Below are positions 24,664-37,344 of a stretch of DNA of 64,000 nucleotides, piece after piece; the first letter of the stretch is position 1, and every line of letters starts with the position of its first letter. The DNA lies in assembly GCA_905221605.1 (NCBI GenBank), contig CAJNDS010002105.1, positions 436,001 to 500,000 on the forward strand. Reading direction: 5' to 3'. The translations under genes and the position numbers were made by a program. The DNA is from Symbiodinium natans (taxonomy: Eukaryota; Sar; Dinophyceae; Suessiales; Symbiodiniaceae). The notes below the pieces were generated by a model. It saw only the letters and a list, made by a program, of their open reading frames with translations. It was not told the origin of the DNA and ran no database searches.

Positions 24664-27131
24664 ATGCAGCAAGGTTTGTTGGAGGCCCGGTGGCTGGCAG
24701 TGTTTCTTGACGTCCTTTGTCTGGCTGTCGGCTGTCATGTAGCTACCCTTCATGCCGGGCAATCTTCCTCAGTTCTCAGCATGCACGCCAAGGTGTTTTG
24801 CAGATTTGTGAGCCACCCCGTTTCTGGACATAACCTTACGGGAGCGATTTGGAAACTGGCTCATCTGGCACCAAAGCGAAATGAAAAAGCATGTGCAGTC
24901 ATCAGATGCTTGTCCAAAATGGAATCTAACGCATGCCCGTGTGGCGCGATTCGGTTCTGCAAAGTTTGCACTCGAGACTCCTTTGCCGTTTTTTGTGGTA
25001 TTGAGGTGCCCGACTTCGACACCGCCGCTGCTGTGTGCGTGAAGCTGCTGTCTTGGCTTTGGGACATATGGCGCCGATTGGACTTGTGCCCAGGAGTAGC
25101 CTTAGGGGTGAGATTGAGCATGGGCATCATGGCAAAATCTGAAGTGCAAATTCCAGGATACGTGATTGTCTCTCAGATGGCCAAGGGCGCGTCCGCGCAT
25201 CTGCTGCTTGGGCATTATCCCAGCTGGCGGAACAGGGTGTGGCCTTGTCTGCAAACACACTCGCGCGATTTTTGGGTGGTGCCTCCTGCTACGTACCTCT
25301 GTACTTGCCGTGGAGCGTGCAAGGACTTAGAAACAATCCGGGCGACTATGAGATTGCTTGGTGATGAATCCCTGGATGCCTGCAGAGCCGCAGTGCAGTG
25401 CATAGCAAGAATTGCACGGCAAGGGGACGAAACGGTCACTCGTCACCTTACAGATCTTCTCGGCAGCAGATGTGCCACGACGCGATGGGCCGCTCTGGAG
25501 ACGCTGTCTCGTACAACCAACAAGGGTGACCCGGCTGTGGTGGCGTGCCTTGTTCCATGCCTTGAAGATCCCGATCCGGAGATCCGCACGTCGGCAGTTG
25601 ATGCGCTGCGGCGGGCTGCGAGCTGAGATGTCGTAGACCCTTGTGGGCTGCGCCGGCATGAAGCTGTGCATAAGAGTGCAGGATAGAGTGTGACACAGCT
25701 TTGCAGAGTGATGCCAGAGCCGCATTGACCGCACGGAGTCTCCACGCAAATCTCCAGGTGGCCATCTACGGCGATCCAGTCACAGTCCAGGGTGCCTTGG
25801 AGCTCTTGGACCACCGAGATGGCTCCATTCGCGCCGCCGCGCTGCGGACAATGTCGTGGGTGGCCAAAGTGGGCGACACAGCTGCCATCACGAAGGCTCC
25901 GGCTGCCATGGCGGCCGAAATGCATGTGATGATACTTGCACCTGATGTAGTCTTGCCGGATTTCTGCTGGTGGCGAGTGGACGAAAGTTCATGCAAGTGC
26001 CACACGTGCCCCAGGCCAAAGGCTGCCTGGATGATGGTGTGTCCAATGTTCGCGCTGCCGCTGTTGAGACGCTGGCAAAGCTGACGCCATCCAAGGGTGA
26101 CGTCGAGGCGGCCTGCTAATCATGGCTTCTCATGGCCGATAATCGGATAATCAGCTTATATACTGCTTAGCCGCTTAATTTGCAGTTCGCCAGGCTTGTT
26201 GTAACGATTAGTCTCAAGCTTCTTAGTCTTCTTGGGCCAAGAGCCTCGCAGCCTTGAGGCCTGACGGGCTTTGAGGCTTGCTGGGGGCCCTCCTTTGGTC
26301 CGAAAAATCGGGCCAGGGAAGCTGTTCCGACATATCCCGCCATGGCTTTCGTCCAGGGGGCCTTCTTAATGTGTCCATGTGCATACAGCTTCAGGTCATT
26401 TCTTGTGTGGTCGCACGCTTGGAAGATGGCGAGCCCTTTGTTCGAACAGCCGCCATGGAAAGCCTAGTCAAGGTTGGGTACTCTGGGTGCATTTTTGCCT
26501 TTTGCGAGGTTGGGTTTCCATCATTTGCGGACTGACAGCACAAGAACACAATGCAAGACTCTCAGACTGGAGGTCGCTGAAGAGGGTGATTTGACAGCTA
26601 TGCCGGCCCTCCTGTCTTTGCTGGAGCACCAGGAGAGATGAATCTGAGATTTAGGGCCTTTCGGCCACGTCTGCTCCCCATCTCGATCTGTGAGACAGGA
26701 CGGGCGTGTTCGTTTGGCAGCCGTTGAAGCGTTGGGGTGCCTTTGCCAGCAGCAAATGGTAGGACATGGTAGGACGTTTTGTGAGGTGATGTGCAGTGTC
26801 CGCAACATGTGTCGAGCTGCTAAGGCAATTAGCTCCCAAAGGTGATGCTGCTGTTCTTTCGGCTGTTTCGGAGCTGCTTGAAGATCGCCACACCGGAGTT
26901 TGTTGCACCGCGGTTCAGGCGCGGCTACCACGTCAGGTCCCGGATGTTTGGGTGCCAAGCGTTCTGACTTGTACAACGCAACAGGTCCTGGCCCATTTAT
27001 CCGACAAGAGCAGGGAGGCTTGTGCTGCGATCCGGGCACGGCTTGAAGATGTGGCGGGGCAGCCTTTGCGAGCAGCTGCTGCATATGCTTTGGGTGATGA
27101 GCTGGAGCTCAAAGACGGCCTCCAAGTAAGC
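24664..27131 (+). CDS. HEAT-repeat protein (PBS-lyase HEAT-like), multi-exon
   Basis: Helical-repeat scaffold made of about 40-residue units in which a KGD or QGD turn starts each repeat and a VRxAAxxAL helix ends it. Visible units are IARQGDETVTRHLTDLLG and NKGDPAVVACLVPCLEDPDP with SAVDALRRAAS (25400-25625), LELLDHRDGSIRAAALRTM (25798-25855), LDDGVSNVRAAAVETLAKLT (about 26029-26088), VARLEDGEPFVRTAAMESLV (26409-26470), AEEGDLTAMPALLSLLEHQE (about 26576-26636), DGRVRLAAVEALGCL (26701-26745), LAPKGDAAVLSAVSELLEDR (about 26828-26890) and RLEDVAGQPLRAAAAYALGD (about 27040-27100). Nearly every repeat sits on its own exon. The frame from 24664 is open through 25626, but only the part after about 25340 looks like HEAT; the true start is uncertain. 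Such proteins bind partner proteins; the function here is unknown. Confidence 0.75.
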
Positions 27132-28886
27132 TGACAGCTGCCGGAGGAGTCCGGCCGCAGTCCAAATTTTCAAATTGCAGCAAGTGCATGCCCTGCCCAG
27201 TCATCATCACAGTCGTTCGGTCACCTGCGCTGGCATGGTGTGTACAGACTGTACAGGTACGTTTTGAAAGGAACTGCTTCAGAGCAGTCTTGTGCTGAAA
27301 ACGCGGCATGTCTTGTCGAGGCGTGCGCAACAGTGCCTGCAGAGAAGCAGCTCAGGTCTTGGTACGTTTCAGGCTGCGAAGGCCAAGAACGCAATCGTCG
27401 GCCCGGCCTGTCGGCGTTAGCTTGGGCTGCAGTCTGCAGTGTGATTTCTACGTGTGGAGCAAGCATGCGCCAAGATTCTCCAAGTTGTGCGTGTCAGGAA
27501 CGTCTGAATCAAAACCAGAACCTCTCTGGGCTCTTGTCGCCTCCTGAGGTTGCATGATCCATCGCGTGCGAGAGAGTTTTGGAACCTTGAAATTGTCTCA
27601 GCTCTGCTAGTTACTAGTTGCACTGAGTAGCAGACACGGCGCAAGTCAACCTTGCGACTTCTCTTTCCCGTCTTCTTTGTGGTCAAGCCGTAGAAGGGGA
27701 ATGGCTTCGAGCTGGCATGTGTCTCTCACGTGTCTCATGTGCACCGATATAGACACCGATGTCTTATCCGTCTTATCCAAGCTATTGCAGAGATGCTGTC
27801 CCATGGTCTCGTCAAGTTTCGTGCACGCAGCAACAGAAAGTGGCCCAGTGTGCTGTGCACGGTTCACTTAGGGTGGTGGCGGTCTTTGGTGCATGTTTTC
27901 CAATGAGCTGCCTTGAATTGAAGCATTCAAGAAGCACACCAGCTTCTTCAATACACTCACTGGAACGAAGGCTGGAGAGACTGTAGTGGAACATTCTGGG
28001 GTTTTCGCCAGTTCGGTTTGGGGTGCGGGGGGGGGGGGGGGGGGGGAAGGGCGGAGCTGTGGTCTGGACACAAGCCCTCAGGCCCCCAAGCTTTGGTCAC
28101 ACAAGTCTGCAAGCTCCGTCGACAAGTCCCTTCAAGTTGGATCACGTGTGCAAATGTTCGCTTTGCTTGCTGCGACAGTTTGATCAAGCGGTCTGCCTTC
28201 AAGCCAGTTTTTGTTTTTACCCTGTCTGTGAAGGCTTTCATATGCTCTTTGTTGTGGGGGTTATGAGATGCCGTTGCGCATGCGAGGTTGCATCCTAACA
28301 TTGCTCTGAGGCTTCCAGGCACTCCATTTGCGAGCCGCTTGGCCGCACGTCGTGTTCGGAACTGTCCAGTACATAGTGAGGCGACATTCAGGCGGAAATG
28401 GCCTGATGCATGAGATGGTGCCATGAGCATTATTAGAGAGGAATGCCTCAAAGATGATCCTGGTTGCAGTCAGCGGAAGGTAGTGTCATCATGTTTCAGC
28501 TGTGCAGTGCGACACCTTGCTGCACGCAACACCATCACACCCACAGAAGTCTTCATTGCAGAGAGTCACAGCAGCAATACGAAGATTACCAGTTCTCATG
28601 CTGTGCAGAAGCAGCCGAAGCCTCAAACAGTTGTGCGCGTGCAATGACCGTCGGCTCAGTGAGAGCACCTGTGTGGGGCTGAGAAGTGAAGAGCCTCCTG
28701 ACTTGATGAGTCAGGCTGTCAGTAAGATGCAGTAAGAGGAGTGAGGCTGTCGCAAGCATCTTGCAGCCTGGCAACATGCTGTAACTTACTGCAACATGTT
28801 TGGATCGTGCTGATTCCGCAGCATTTATCGCACCCAGTGCCAAGACTCCATTCTTGTAGCCTGCAGCGAGCCTGCTTGCACGCGCT
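27132..28886 (+). other. no supported gene; weak exon-like frames and poly-G tract
   Basis: Between the HEAT gene and aspartate-semialdehyde dehydrogenase no family could be recognised. Weak frames occur at 27290-27540 and 28423-28647; the latter begins with ATG and reads MSIIREECLKDDPGCSQRK, and could be a small gene or an upstream exon. A run of about 20 G lies at 28026-28046. Confidence 0.4.
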
Positions 28887-30970
28887 ATGCCTTCAAAAGC
28901 AAAGGTGGCCATTGCTTCGGGTGCCGCATCGGCACTGTTTCTTTCCCCTGCCTTCGTGTCACCCTTGGCACCCGTGGCACCAAGGGGTCTGGAACAAAGA
29001 AGTGTCTCTGCTTCACAGTTGGAGGCAGGTGACAGGGCCAAGAGTTCGACTCTGTGCAATGCAGCCCTGGCAACTGGTGCCACTGGGCTCTTACTCGGCT
29101 CTTTGAACATGTCGGCGAAGAGGCAATCAGGACTGCGGAAGGCCCGGGCTAGAGTCGCAGCAGCTGCTGCGAAGATCGACACTGTCGGCATCATTGGTTG
29201 CTCGGGTGCTGTAGGTCAGGAGATGCTGAAGTGCTTGGAGGATCGGAAATTCCCAGCGGACAAAGTGAGACTGTTCGGCAACAGCTCGGCAGGAACAGAG
29301 GTTTCTTCGTCAGCATTCGGAGACATCACCGTGGAGAAGTTTACGCTTGAGGCTGCGCAAGAGTGCGACATCTGCCTTATGGCAGTGTCGGGTGACTTCT
29401 CTCTGGAATGGGGGCCCAAGAGTTTTGGCACGCATTTAGCAGCGAACGTCAGTGCAGGCAGTTTTGCAGAGAGGCGCGACATGTAGAGCAGAACTATTCT
29501 GGCTCCATGTGCATCCAGGATTGCTGGTGGACCCAAGAACACACAGGTCATTGACAATTCGTCGGCATGGCGGTACGACAAGGATTTGCGGAGAGAAGCC
29601 AGTGCCAGCCCTGCCTTGTAAGGATGAAGAGCTGTTCGACAGTTTGTTGAGTCGATCGTGGTAACCCTCTAGCGGCTCTAGCCCAAAGCTTTGTGCTAAC
29701 CACATGCGCTTGTCTCACTAGACTCATCCTGGGGCGTGCCTCTCCCAGCATTCAGCAGGTGAAGCTGGGGTGATTGCAGTCAAGTGGGGCAGGGCGGACA
29801 CGGGCAAGGCTGCTAGAGCCCGACAGCAAAACACGAACTGGGAAGTCCAGCTAGCTGGGTTTTGCCACCGCCTTGCCATTCACCATGTCCGGTGAATATC
29901 GCAGGACAAGCCGTTGGTTATTCCAGAGATTAATGGCAAGGGCCTTGTGGATGCACCGCTCATTGCCAACCCAAACTGCACAACCGCGGTGGGTGCAATG
30001 GCTCTGTGGCCCATCCATCAGAAGTACAAGTTGAAGAAGGCGCTCAGGGATGGGGGGGGGCAGCCGAAGCCTTGAAATCTTCGAATCTCCTTCAGACCCC
30101 TAGGTGCTGATGTCAACCTACCAAGCTGCCAGTGGCGCCGGCGCTCCTGGCATGGCCGAGCTGGAGGATGGCGCCGTGGCGGCAAGTCTTTTGCAGAGAC
30201 TTAACTTGTTACCAGCTGTGCTCATCCGAGGCCTTGCCACATGGGTGAAGGACGGTGCTGTACCGGAACCCAAGTTCTTTGCCCACCAGTTGCCATTCAA
30301 CGCACATGCCTCGGCTAGCAAAGCTGTCGGCCGAATCCTCCAAGCTCTCTGGCCCGGCCTGCAACTTCCAGGTCATCCCACAGATCGACAAGTTTCAAGA
30401 GAATGGCTACACGAAGGAGGAGATGAAGGCATGACATGGCATGTGAATTGATGTCGTGTGGATGCTCGCTTGAGACATGGCTGTCGGAGAATGAAAGACA
30501 TTCTGTGAGGTTACCTGGGAGTTGCAGAAGATCTTCGGCCTGGACGACGACGTGAAGGTCTCCTGCACCGCTGTGCGTGTCCCAACACTCAGGGCTCACT
30601 CGGAGACCATCGTCGTGGAGACAGAGAAGCCTATCAAGCCCGATGATGTGCGCAAGCTGCTCGAATCTTGCGAGGGCGTCAAGGTCGTCGATGATCCGGA
30701 GAGCTTGAAGTACCCCATGCCCCTGAGCCTCAGCTGAGCTGAAGAGGCTCAATTGTTCTTGCTGTGTGTGTAGATATCAGCATGCTGTACCCAACCAAAC
30801 CACAGCTAAGGAATGCAACCGGACACTATGATGTGGAGGTCGGCCGTATCCGGCAAAGCATTGTGTTTGGGGACAATGGGATTGAGTTCTTCGTTTCTGG
30901 TGACCAGCTTCTTCGCGGAGCAGCACTGAACGCCGTCATTATTGCCGAAGATGCAGTCAAAGCACGGTAA
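28887..30970 (+). CDS. asd: aspartate-semialdehyde dehydrogenase, plastid-type leader
   Basis: Converts aspartyl-phosphate to aspartate-4-semialdehyde with NADPH, the second step of the aspartate family pathway. Eight exons read out an apparently complete enzyme. Exon 1 (28887-about 29424) has an N-terminal leader of about 90 residues with two hydrophobic stretches (near residues 8-25 and 55-68, the first with a PAFVSPLAP motif), fitting the bipartite plastid leaders of peridinin dinoflagellates. Then comes the NADP fold [14 protein letters not shown]. Exon 2 (29519-29582) has [12 protein letters not shown]; exon 3 (29905-30039) has the catalytic Cys in [15 protein letters not shown]; exon 4 (from 30104) [14 protein letters not shown]; exon 5 (to 30301) [12 protein letters not shown]; exon 6 (30372-30428) [19 protein letters not shown]; exon 7 (30510-about 30733) [15 protein letters not shown] with the active-site His region; exon 8 (30811-30970) GRIRQS and [15 protein letters not shown]. 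Donors after exons 3, 5 and 6 are GC. The exon 2/3 junction is flanked by a GACAAG direct repeat with a GA donor. The stop is TAA. Confidence 0.93.
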
Positions 30971-33480
30971 AGGCTTGTTTGACAAGAGAGAACGTCGGCT
31001 TATCGCCGGTACTCTCTCGGGAAGTTTTGCCTTCCCATGCCTCAGCATGGGTTGCAGATCCAAGGCCTAGGCAAGGCCTACTAGGGCCTACTAATCTCTG
31101 AATCTCTTGCATGCTTGCCGCTGCAGTCCCTCCCAGGCTGCTGGCTAGCTGATTTTGAACCCTCGCCCAGGAAAATCTCTAGAAGAGAGAATCGCATGCA
31201 TGGAGCCTTGTATGGAGCCTTGTATGGAGCCTCATTGACTTGCCTTTCGGGCAGCTAAGGCCTGCGCTGATGGAAGGAAGCTGCGGAGCCTGCCTGGCAT
31301 CGCCCAGCCTTCACTTAGTGGAGGTCACCTTTTCTGTAAAAGTCTGAGGCGGACTGGGGACGCAAGAGGAAAAAGTTGCTGTTTCCTGCTACGCCTTTAA
31401 ACACACACCTGCCCTGCTGCACATAACCTAAGATGCGCTGTACGCGGACATCTCCGAATCGTCTGCAGCTGCATCGAAATGGGTCCTGCCTGCGATGTCT
31501 GGATTTCAACTTGCATGTTAAGCTTGGACGGCTTCAACTCGCCATGCGATTCCATTGAAGCCTCCTCGGCCTCGGGTGCCAGGACCCGCTACAGCGACCA
31601 AAGCCCAATGCCGAGGCCCGCTAAGTTTCGCAAGAGCGGTGGAGGATGGTGGAGGAGTGTCGAGCACAAAAGGTTCTAAGAAGTGCTGGCCCGAGGCTGA
31701 CATCAGCCAGGCTTCGCGTGAGCAAGATCTTGGAACCGCCACGTGACCCGGCTCGACACTATCTTGAGATGCCCAGTTTCTGGACCGTGGACGAGGTACA
31801 CTACAAAGGGGCCCACCCCAGACGAAGACCAGAGTAGTGCACACAGTTGCTTTCAGCTGCGAATGCCTGCCATGAAGAACATTGATCAGACTTGTAGCAG
31901 AATTGCCAAGTATGGTACGTGCGGCTCGTGTGCAGTGAAGGTCTGAAGCTGAACCGCTCGCAGGAGGCAGCCCTTCGGCTGGTTCTGGAGAGGCAGCTTG
32001 CGCTTGTCACATCTGTGTCATCTGTGTGTGTGTGTGTGTGCGCATGTGTGTAACTGTGTGTAACTGTGTGCAGCTGTGTGTAACTGCGTGTACCAACTTG
32101 GCACAAATCATGAATTCCTGGCTGAAGTCGTATCAGGCGACGGCGCTTCAGTCTTGTCCAGGGGCCACCAGGCTGTGCTGCTTCTCCTTGGCTGTCAGAA
32201 AGATAAAGCAAAGCTGTGCCGTCAGTGCAAGGTACAGGAAAAACGACGACAGCCGTGTCAATCATATGTGGGTGGCTGAGGACACATAGCCTGTGCAATG
32301 CAAGCAGCACGCCCGCTGGAGAGACCATTGGTCCGTGAAGGACGAGAAGGGGGCCAGTTCTGGCAAGCGCCTTCAGCAATCGCGGAACCGACAACTTGGC
32401 AGAGGCCGACTCAGCGACCTCATGCGACCTCGTTCGCGAGACTCGTGGTAGACTCGTGCTAGTAGACTCTAGTGCAGGTGTTGCACAGCCTGGGCGTGAA
32501 GGTTCTGAGGCTCCCTGATGGTGTTTTGCATGTCATCTTGCAGCCTTTCCTTTCCGAACATGTCCAATCTCACCCGTGGGCATAGCCAGAAGACTGTTTC
32601 GTGCTACCAAGACTAGTCAGTACCGGGGATCCTGGTTGCGTAACTCGGTTGTCCTGAGAACAACCTTGCTCGCTCCTTATTCTAGTCTTCTGGCCTGTAC
32701 ACCGCATGGCTCCTCGTGTTGCCCAGCAGGATGGGTCTCTGTCCACAGGACCGACCATACTCGTCGGCGGCATAGATCGGTATACTACACACAAAATACG
32801 AAACGACCGAGCTTTTGGCGATCCGAGGTTCGAGACACGCCTACGTGAGTGCGGCAAGCAGTGCGCGACTCGGTCACGGGCGGCAGCTTTGGTTCGGATG
32901 CTGATGTCATCCCATGCGCAGCCTCACCCAGGCGTGGCGACGCAGGAATGCGACATGCCTCCGACTCAGCAGACAACTGGTGGAAGGACCGATGCTGGTG
33001 GATGGAGGTGTAGGACAGCATGCACTGTAGCACATCTGCGTGTGCAGGCCGGAAGAATGACATCATGTGAAGGCCCCAACGTAGCTCGCAAACCTTCCAC
33101 TTGCCTACTAGGTCATGGAAACCATCGATGCTGCGGCCTGAGGCTATCAAAGCACACACACACAGCCACACCGTGCATGTGCAAGTATTAAGTCTTAAGC
33201 TTTCGTCGGCGCGAACTTTCTGCAGTTCTCACGTGTTCTGACTTGAGCCTGCCCCAATTCCGCGTCTGAGCTGAATCGGCACGAGCTGCAGATGACAGCA
33301 CGCTGCCGTGCCACAGCGTATTTGTGTTGAGAGCACATGAACGGGCATGTTTGCCCCCCATGGCCTGGGACCCTTTTGCTGACCCAGCCGATGACATTGT
33401 GGCCTCTTGTCCCACGGACCGGATCTGAGAGGTTTTGAGTGCAGATCTTGGTTTAGGCAAGAGGCAGCAAATTCAAACAT
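30971..33480 (+). other. no supported gene; TG microsatellite and weak frames
   Basis: Nothing recognisable. A TG-rich microsatellite lies at 32010-32095. A frame at 31865-31947 ends in CSRIAKYGTCGSCAVKV, with closely spaced cysteines slightly reminiscent of a 2Fe-2S loop, but it is too short to call. Another AG-bounded frame, EFLAEVVSGDGASVLSRGHQ (about 32112-32171), continues to about 32275 and may be an exon of an unknown gene. Confidence 0.35.
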
Positions 33481-33495
33481 CAGGAGAAGAGGCTA

Positions 33496-33738
33496 TTGCA
33501 GATGCCCAGTGGCTTGAGTCCGTTTGTCCAGCTTGATGAGTTAGTTCTGGTTGGTCTGATGTGGTCCTACCCCAGATTGGTGCAGGACGCTGCCAAGCAG
33601 GTAGCCACTGCAGCGGAAGACCCGCAAGAAGCACCAAGCATCTCTGGGCAGCTACTCGGAGCACCAAGCATCTCTGAGCAGTTCGTGAGAACTGCGGGAG
33701 CCCTTTGCTGCGAGGCTGGACTTGCCGACCTGCGCTGA
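33496..33738 (+). CDS. hypothetical exon-like frame with internal duplication
   Basis: An 80-residue open frame from ATG contains a duplicated in-frame block, EAPSISGQLL then GAPSISEQF, from a roughly 30-bp tandem duplication (about 33630-33685). No family recognised. It may be an N-terminal exon of the following ankyrin/DnaJ-like gene or unrelated. Confidence 0.25.
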   Translation: MQMPSGLSPFVQLDELVLVGLMWSYPRLVQDAAKQVATAAEDPQEAPSISGQLLGAPSISEQFVRTAGALCCEAGLADLR

Positions 33739-34011
33739 CGACAAGCCCGAGTTCCATCTGCTAGAATCTCGCAGAGACCAGCCCCACTGCCCACATCTGA
33801 CCACTGAGTTATGTCGAGTTATGTTGGGAAGTAACAAAGAAGAGGTTTCAGTTGTAAGCCGCTGTAAAGTTCACCGTAAAAGCCTTGGGGCCATCCTGCC
33901 AAGGAAGCTCAGCTGCAAGCCGCGCCTTGGCGCATTGGCTCGAAGCGGCTCAGAGCACGTTTATTGGTTCATATCGGTTCTGTTGTGAAAGAAGCCCAGA
34001 AGTGCCCCCAG

Positions 34012-36955
34012 GTTCTGCCGAGCATTCCGCTTGTGACCTGCTGGGTACCACCAGCCCTGTCACCATCCGAGCTCTGCGCAGCGCACGTCGTCCTCAACTC
34101 TACGATTGCGGATGCGGTGCAAACAGCTTGTGACAAGACTGTTCCTCTGAAGGCACAAGCAGTCAACTTACTTGTAGGATCCGGGAAAAGGGCAGTCGAC
34201 GGGAGTCGGGCGCCCCTGCAGGATGCGCAGGCTGCGGGCCTGCCAGAGGTCAACTCTCGGCAGGGCATCCGTGTCTGGCGCTGGCCTGATGGATGGTGCT
34301 ACATGGTTCGCCCAGTCTTCCTGGAGGGCAGCCGGCAGGTCTGCAACGAGGCCGCGGTCGCCGCACCTCTGACATGTCGAAAGGTGTCAAATGTATCGAA
34401 CTTGCGTGGAATGACTTGGGCTTTCAGGCTTGCTTCACCCGTGCCCTGCTGCACTCTGCTGGCCGTGGCTTGCCGGATCCGGTCATGGATCTGCCGAACC
34501 TGCAGCTTAGCTTCCACTTGCGACTCTGTTTCCTGCAGCCTCACGCTTCCCAAATCTTCCTAGAGCGGGGTGCGAGGTCCTCGCAGCATTTCTCGTTCCT
34601 AGAGATGCAAGATTTCTGCCGCTATCTTCCGGCTGGGTCCACAGAGGGGACTTTGGTGCGACGCTCCCTTGCGAGATCCTTGGACAGCACAGAGACGGCA
34701 GACAGCGACTGGTGACTACGTCTGGCTGAGCTTCGCCGTTCCAACTGAGCGTGCAATGTGAAGCATGTGAAGCATGAGAGGCTTGGAGGTCTGCTCTGGC
34801 GATGGCTTTGCTCTGCAAGCCGAGCTCTGCAACACCTTTGATGACTTGACTCTTGCAAGCAAGCCCGACACGTGAGGAACTGCCAACCCATCTCTCTTTA
34901 CTGTACATTTACTTTTTCCTCTGTTCCTTGAAAACCCAAGGAACAGAGCTTGGATCTCTTCATCAGCATGGTCCGCCCTGGGACAAGGCCCGTCACATGT
35001 CGCTCACCTAGAGATCGGCAGCCTGCAAAAGTGCACCTTCTCACTGTTTCGATTGAAATCCTGAGAAGACTTCAAAACCGTGAGAGCAACGGGGCTTTTG
35101 CAGTCTGCTCCTTGTCTCATCCCGTTGAGCCTGCGCATGCTTTGCAATGCCAGAGGCATCTTCTCAGTCCTCAGTGCTTTCAGGACTGCAGCCCAAAGCG
35201 CAAGGGCTCCCAAAGCTGACCCTCGAAGACGCGCTGCAAATGCAAGAGATGCTGATCGCCGGGTACTGCAGCCCGGAGTTCCAGGCATGCGTTTGCAACT
35301 TGCTGCTTGCACTTCTCAAGCGGGATCCTGGCACTGTAGTGACTGTAGTGCTTTGAAGGGTGACTTGCATCGGCGCTGGAGAGCAGCTGGTGACACGGAG
35401 CTGGAGCAGGCACCTGGAAGATCTTGGAAGAGTAAGAAGGCAGAAGACAGAAGACAAAGTAATCGCGTGGGCACAATGCGCCTGGCAGGTCAAGGCTCGC
35501 CAGGAGGCATGTGCTCAGGTTGGCCCTCGGGAAAAGCTCAGAGAGTCAGAGGGACTCAAGTTCTGGCAGCGCGAAATCCCTGAGGTGCAGTACCCAATTC
35601 TGCAGCACTTCGGGTTCCCGGCGTCCCGTCGCGGCGTCGCGCAAAGCGTGGCTGCTTTCAAGGAGCACAATGCTCACCCCCAGGCACGGGTGCTGATGTG
35701 CTGCTCAGCCGGCCTGGTACTGAGCCCTCGATCTCGCAAGGTCGCTGCGCAGAACTCAAGGCTGGCCTTCTTGGTCAACCCTCCGCTCCAAGATGAAGCC
35801 TTCCTTCGAAGCCTCGAGCATCTTGGCCTCAAAAAGGCCTTCCTGTCATCACTCGAATTCTGCCTTACAAGTTGCACTGCATTGCGTTCAGCACCACTGA
35901 GGACGAAGGCTCCTGCGAGAGCACCTGCCTATGCCGCCCTGCGCTTGCCGTGCCTGTACCATGAAGACCGTGAGCTGGTCGGGTTGGTCCGCAAAGCCAT
36001 GCTGGGGCAACTTCGAGCTGCCATCGAGCACAGGCTTTCGAATCCGAACACGGTTGTTCCGGAGAAGTGCCTAGGCCACATGAAGGAAAGCCCAGAGAGA
36101 CCCCCCCCCCCCCCCCCCCCCCCCCCCAGCATGGGAAACGGTATACGGAAATGGACGGGCAACAGTTGAACGCACGTTTTTCTTGCATATTCATACATCC
36201 TCAAACAATTGCCATGTCACGATGTGAGGTTGGGCTTCCTTTGCGAGGCGCGGACACGGTTTTATTTTATCGAGGAAAAGACTGCCCTGATGGCCGCCGT
36301 GGAAGAAGGCTGCCAGGCGGCCTTCGACCTTCTGCTGAGCTACGGCCACCTGCTTGATGTCAATGTGGTTTGTCGTGAGTGGTCCCTCACTGCAGCTTAC
36401 AAGACTTACACTGCTCTGGACATCGGTCGCTATTGCATCCGCGCGGGACATCCGAAGTGTGCAAAGCAGATGGTGAAGCAATTGCTGGCCAAAGGGGCAA
36501 AGTCTGCTGAAGATCTGGCAGCTCCACCGGGGTGCCAAAACCCATTTGTCAAGTGGAGAGAGTACTTTCCGGACGCAAAGCTTGAGAACATCGGTGCCGA
36601 ATATGCAACAGGTGAAGGCGACGAAATGGGACCCGAATATGGGCCACGTGCCCCTGAATCCCAGAAGAAGCGGCAGCCATCACCCGTCCGTTACTCCCAC
36701 ATCCCCCCAACTGCTCCTACGGCCTTTACTTGGAAGTTTCCCGATCTTGCCACTGAAGAGGACATGGAGTTCGCCGCAGTGATCGATTCGATTAAGAAGA
36801 ACTTACGTGCACAGTCGTGCACGGAGCCTGAGGACAGACAACGACTTCTTCGCCAGTTGTTTCTGGAGTGGCACCCTGACAAGCGCATCGCGGAGGTGGT
36901 TTTGGCCACGAAAGTGTTCCAATGGTTGCAGTGCTTGAAGGAACAAATGACTTAG
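34012..36955 (+). CDS. ankyrin-like protein with DnaJ-like (WHPDK) C-terminus, multi-exon
   Basis: The final exon (about 36263-36955) is certain. It begins with ankyrin-like helices (EEKTALMAAVEEGCQAAFDL, then TALDIGRYCIRAGHPKCAK), passes through a charged, Pro-rich linker, and ends in RLLRQLFLEWHPDKRIAEVV followed by ATKVFQWLQCLKEQ. That tail resembles the HPD-containing helix-loop-helix of J-domains and especially the WHPDK repeats of sacsin-type proteins, which recruit Hsp70. Upstream exon candidates are VLPSIPLVTCWVPPAL onward (34012-34340), TLEDALQMQEMLIAGYCSPE (about 35220-35280) and EVQYPILQHFGFPASRRGVA (about 35584-35643), all of unknown domain type; their membership in this gene is inference. 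A poly-C tract of about 25 bases (36102-36127) lies in the intron before the last exon. The 5' end is uncertain. Confidence 0.6.
36102..36127. repeat. poly-C tract in intron
   Basis: An unbroken run of about 25 C in the last intron of the ankyrin/DnaJ-like gene. Its length may be unreliable. Confidence 0.8.
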
Positions 36956-37344
36956 CCCTCAGCCAAACTGCAAGAGACTGCAAGCGGCATCGCTAGTCCA
37001 AGTCCAAAAACGTGCACGACGCTCCCCGGAGATTTCTTCGTTTTGGAGACGCCTTGCCGAGATATATCGACACGTAGACTTACCGGAGGGAGAAAGGAGG
37101 CTCTTCAAGACTGTCGGAGAGGCGGTGGTTATGAGCTCAAGAAGAACGACTCGGTGGATGTGGATGTGAGATCTGCAAGATCTTGGAGATGACATCTTCA
37201 GGCAGAACGAGCCTGCGAGGCTGAGTGAATACGGGCTTTGTGTATTCGCAGGCTCACAGGACGTGGCAGTGCTCCCCAGCCCTCTTGCATGCAGTGCCCA
37301 GCAAGAGCACCGCTCGGCAATGCTCAACAAGAGCACTTTTCAGC

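Noticed and set aside
31865-31947. 2Fe-2S ferredoxin-like cysteine cluster
   Set aside because: Only a short C-x-x-C-type patch before a stop; no further ligands or domain context.
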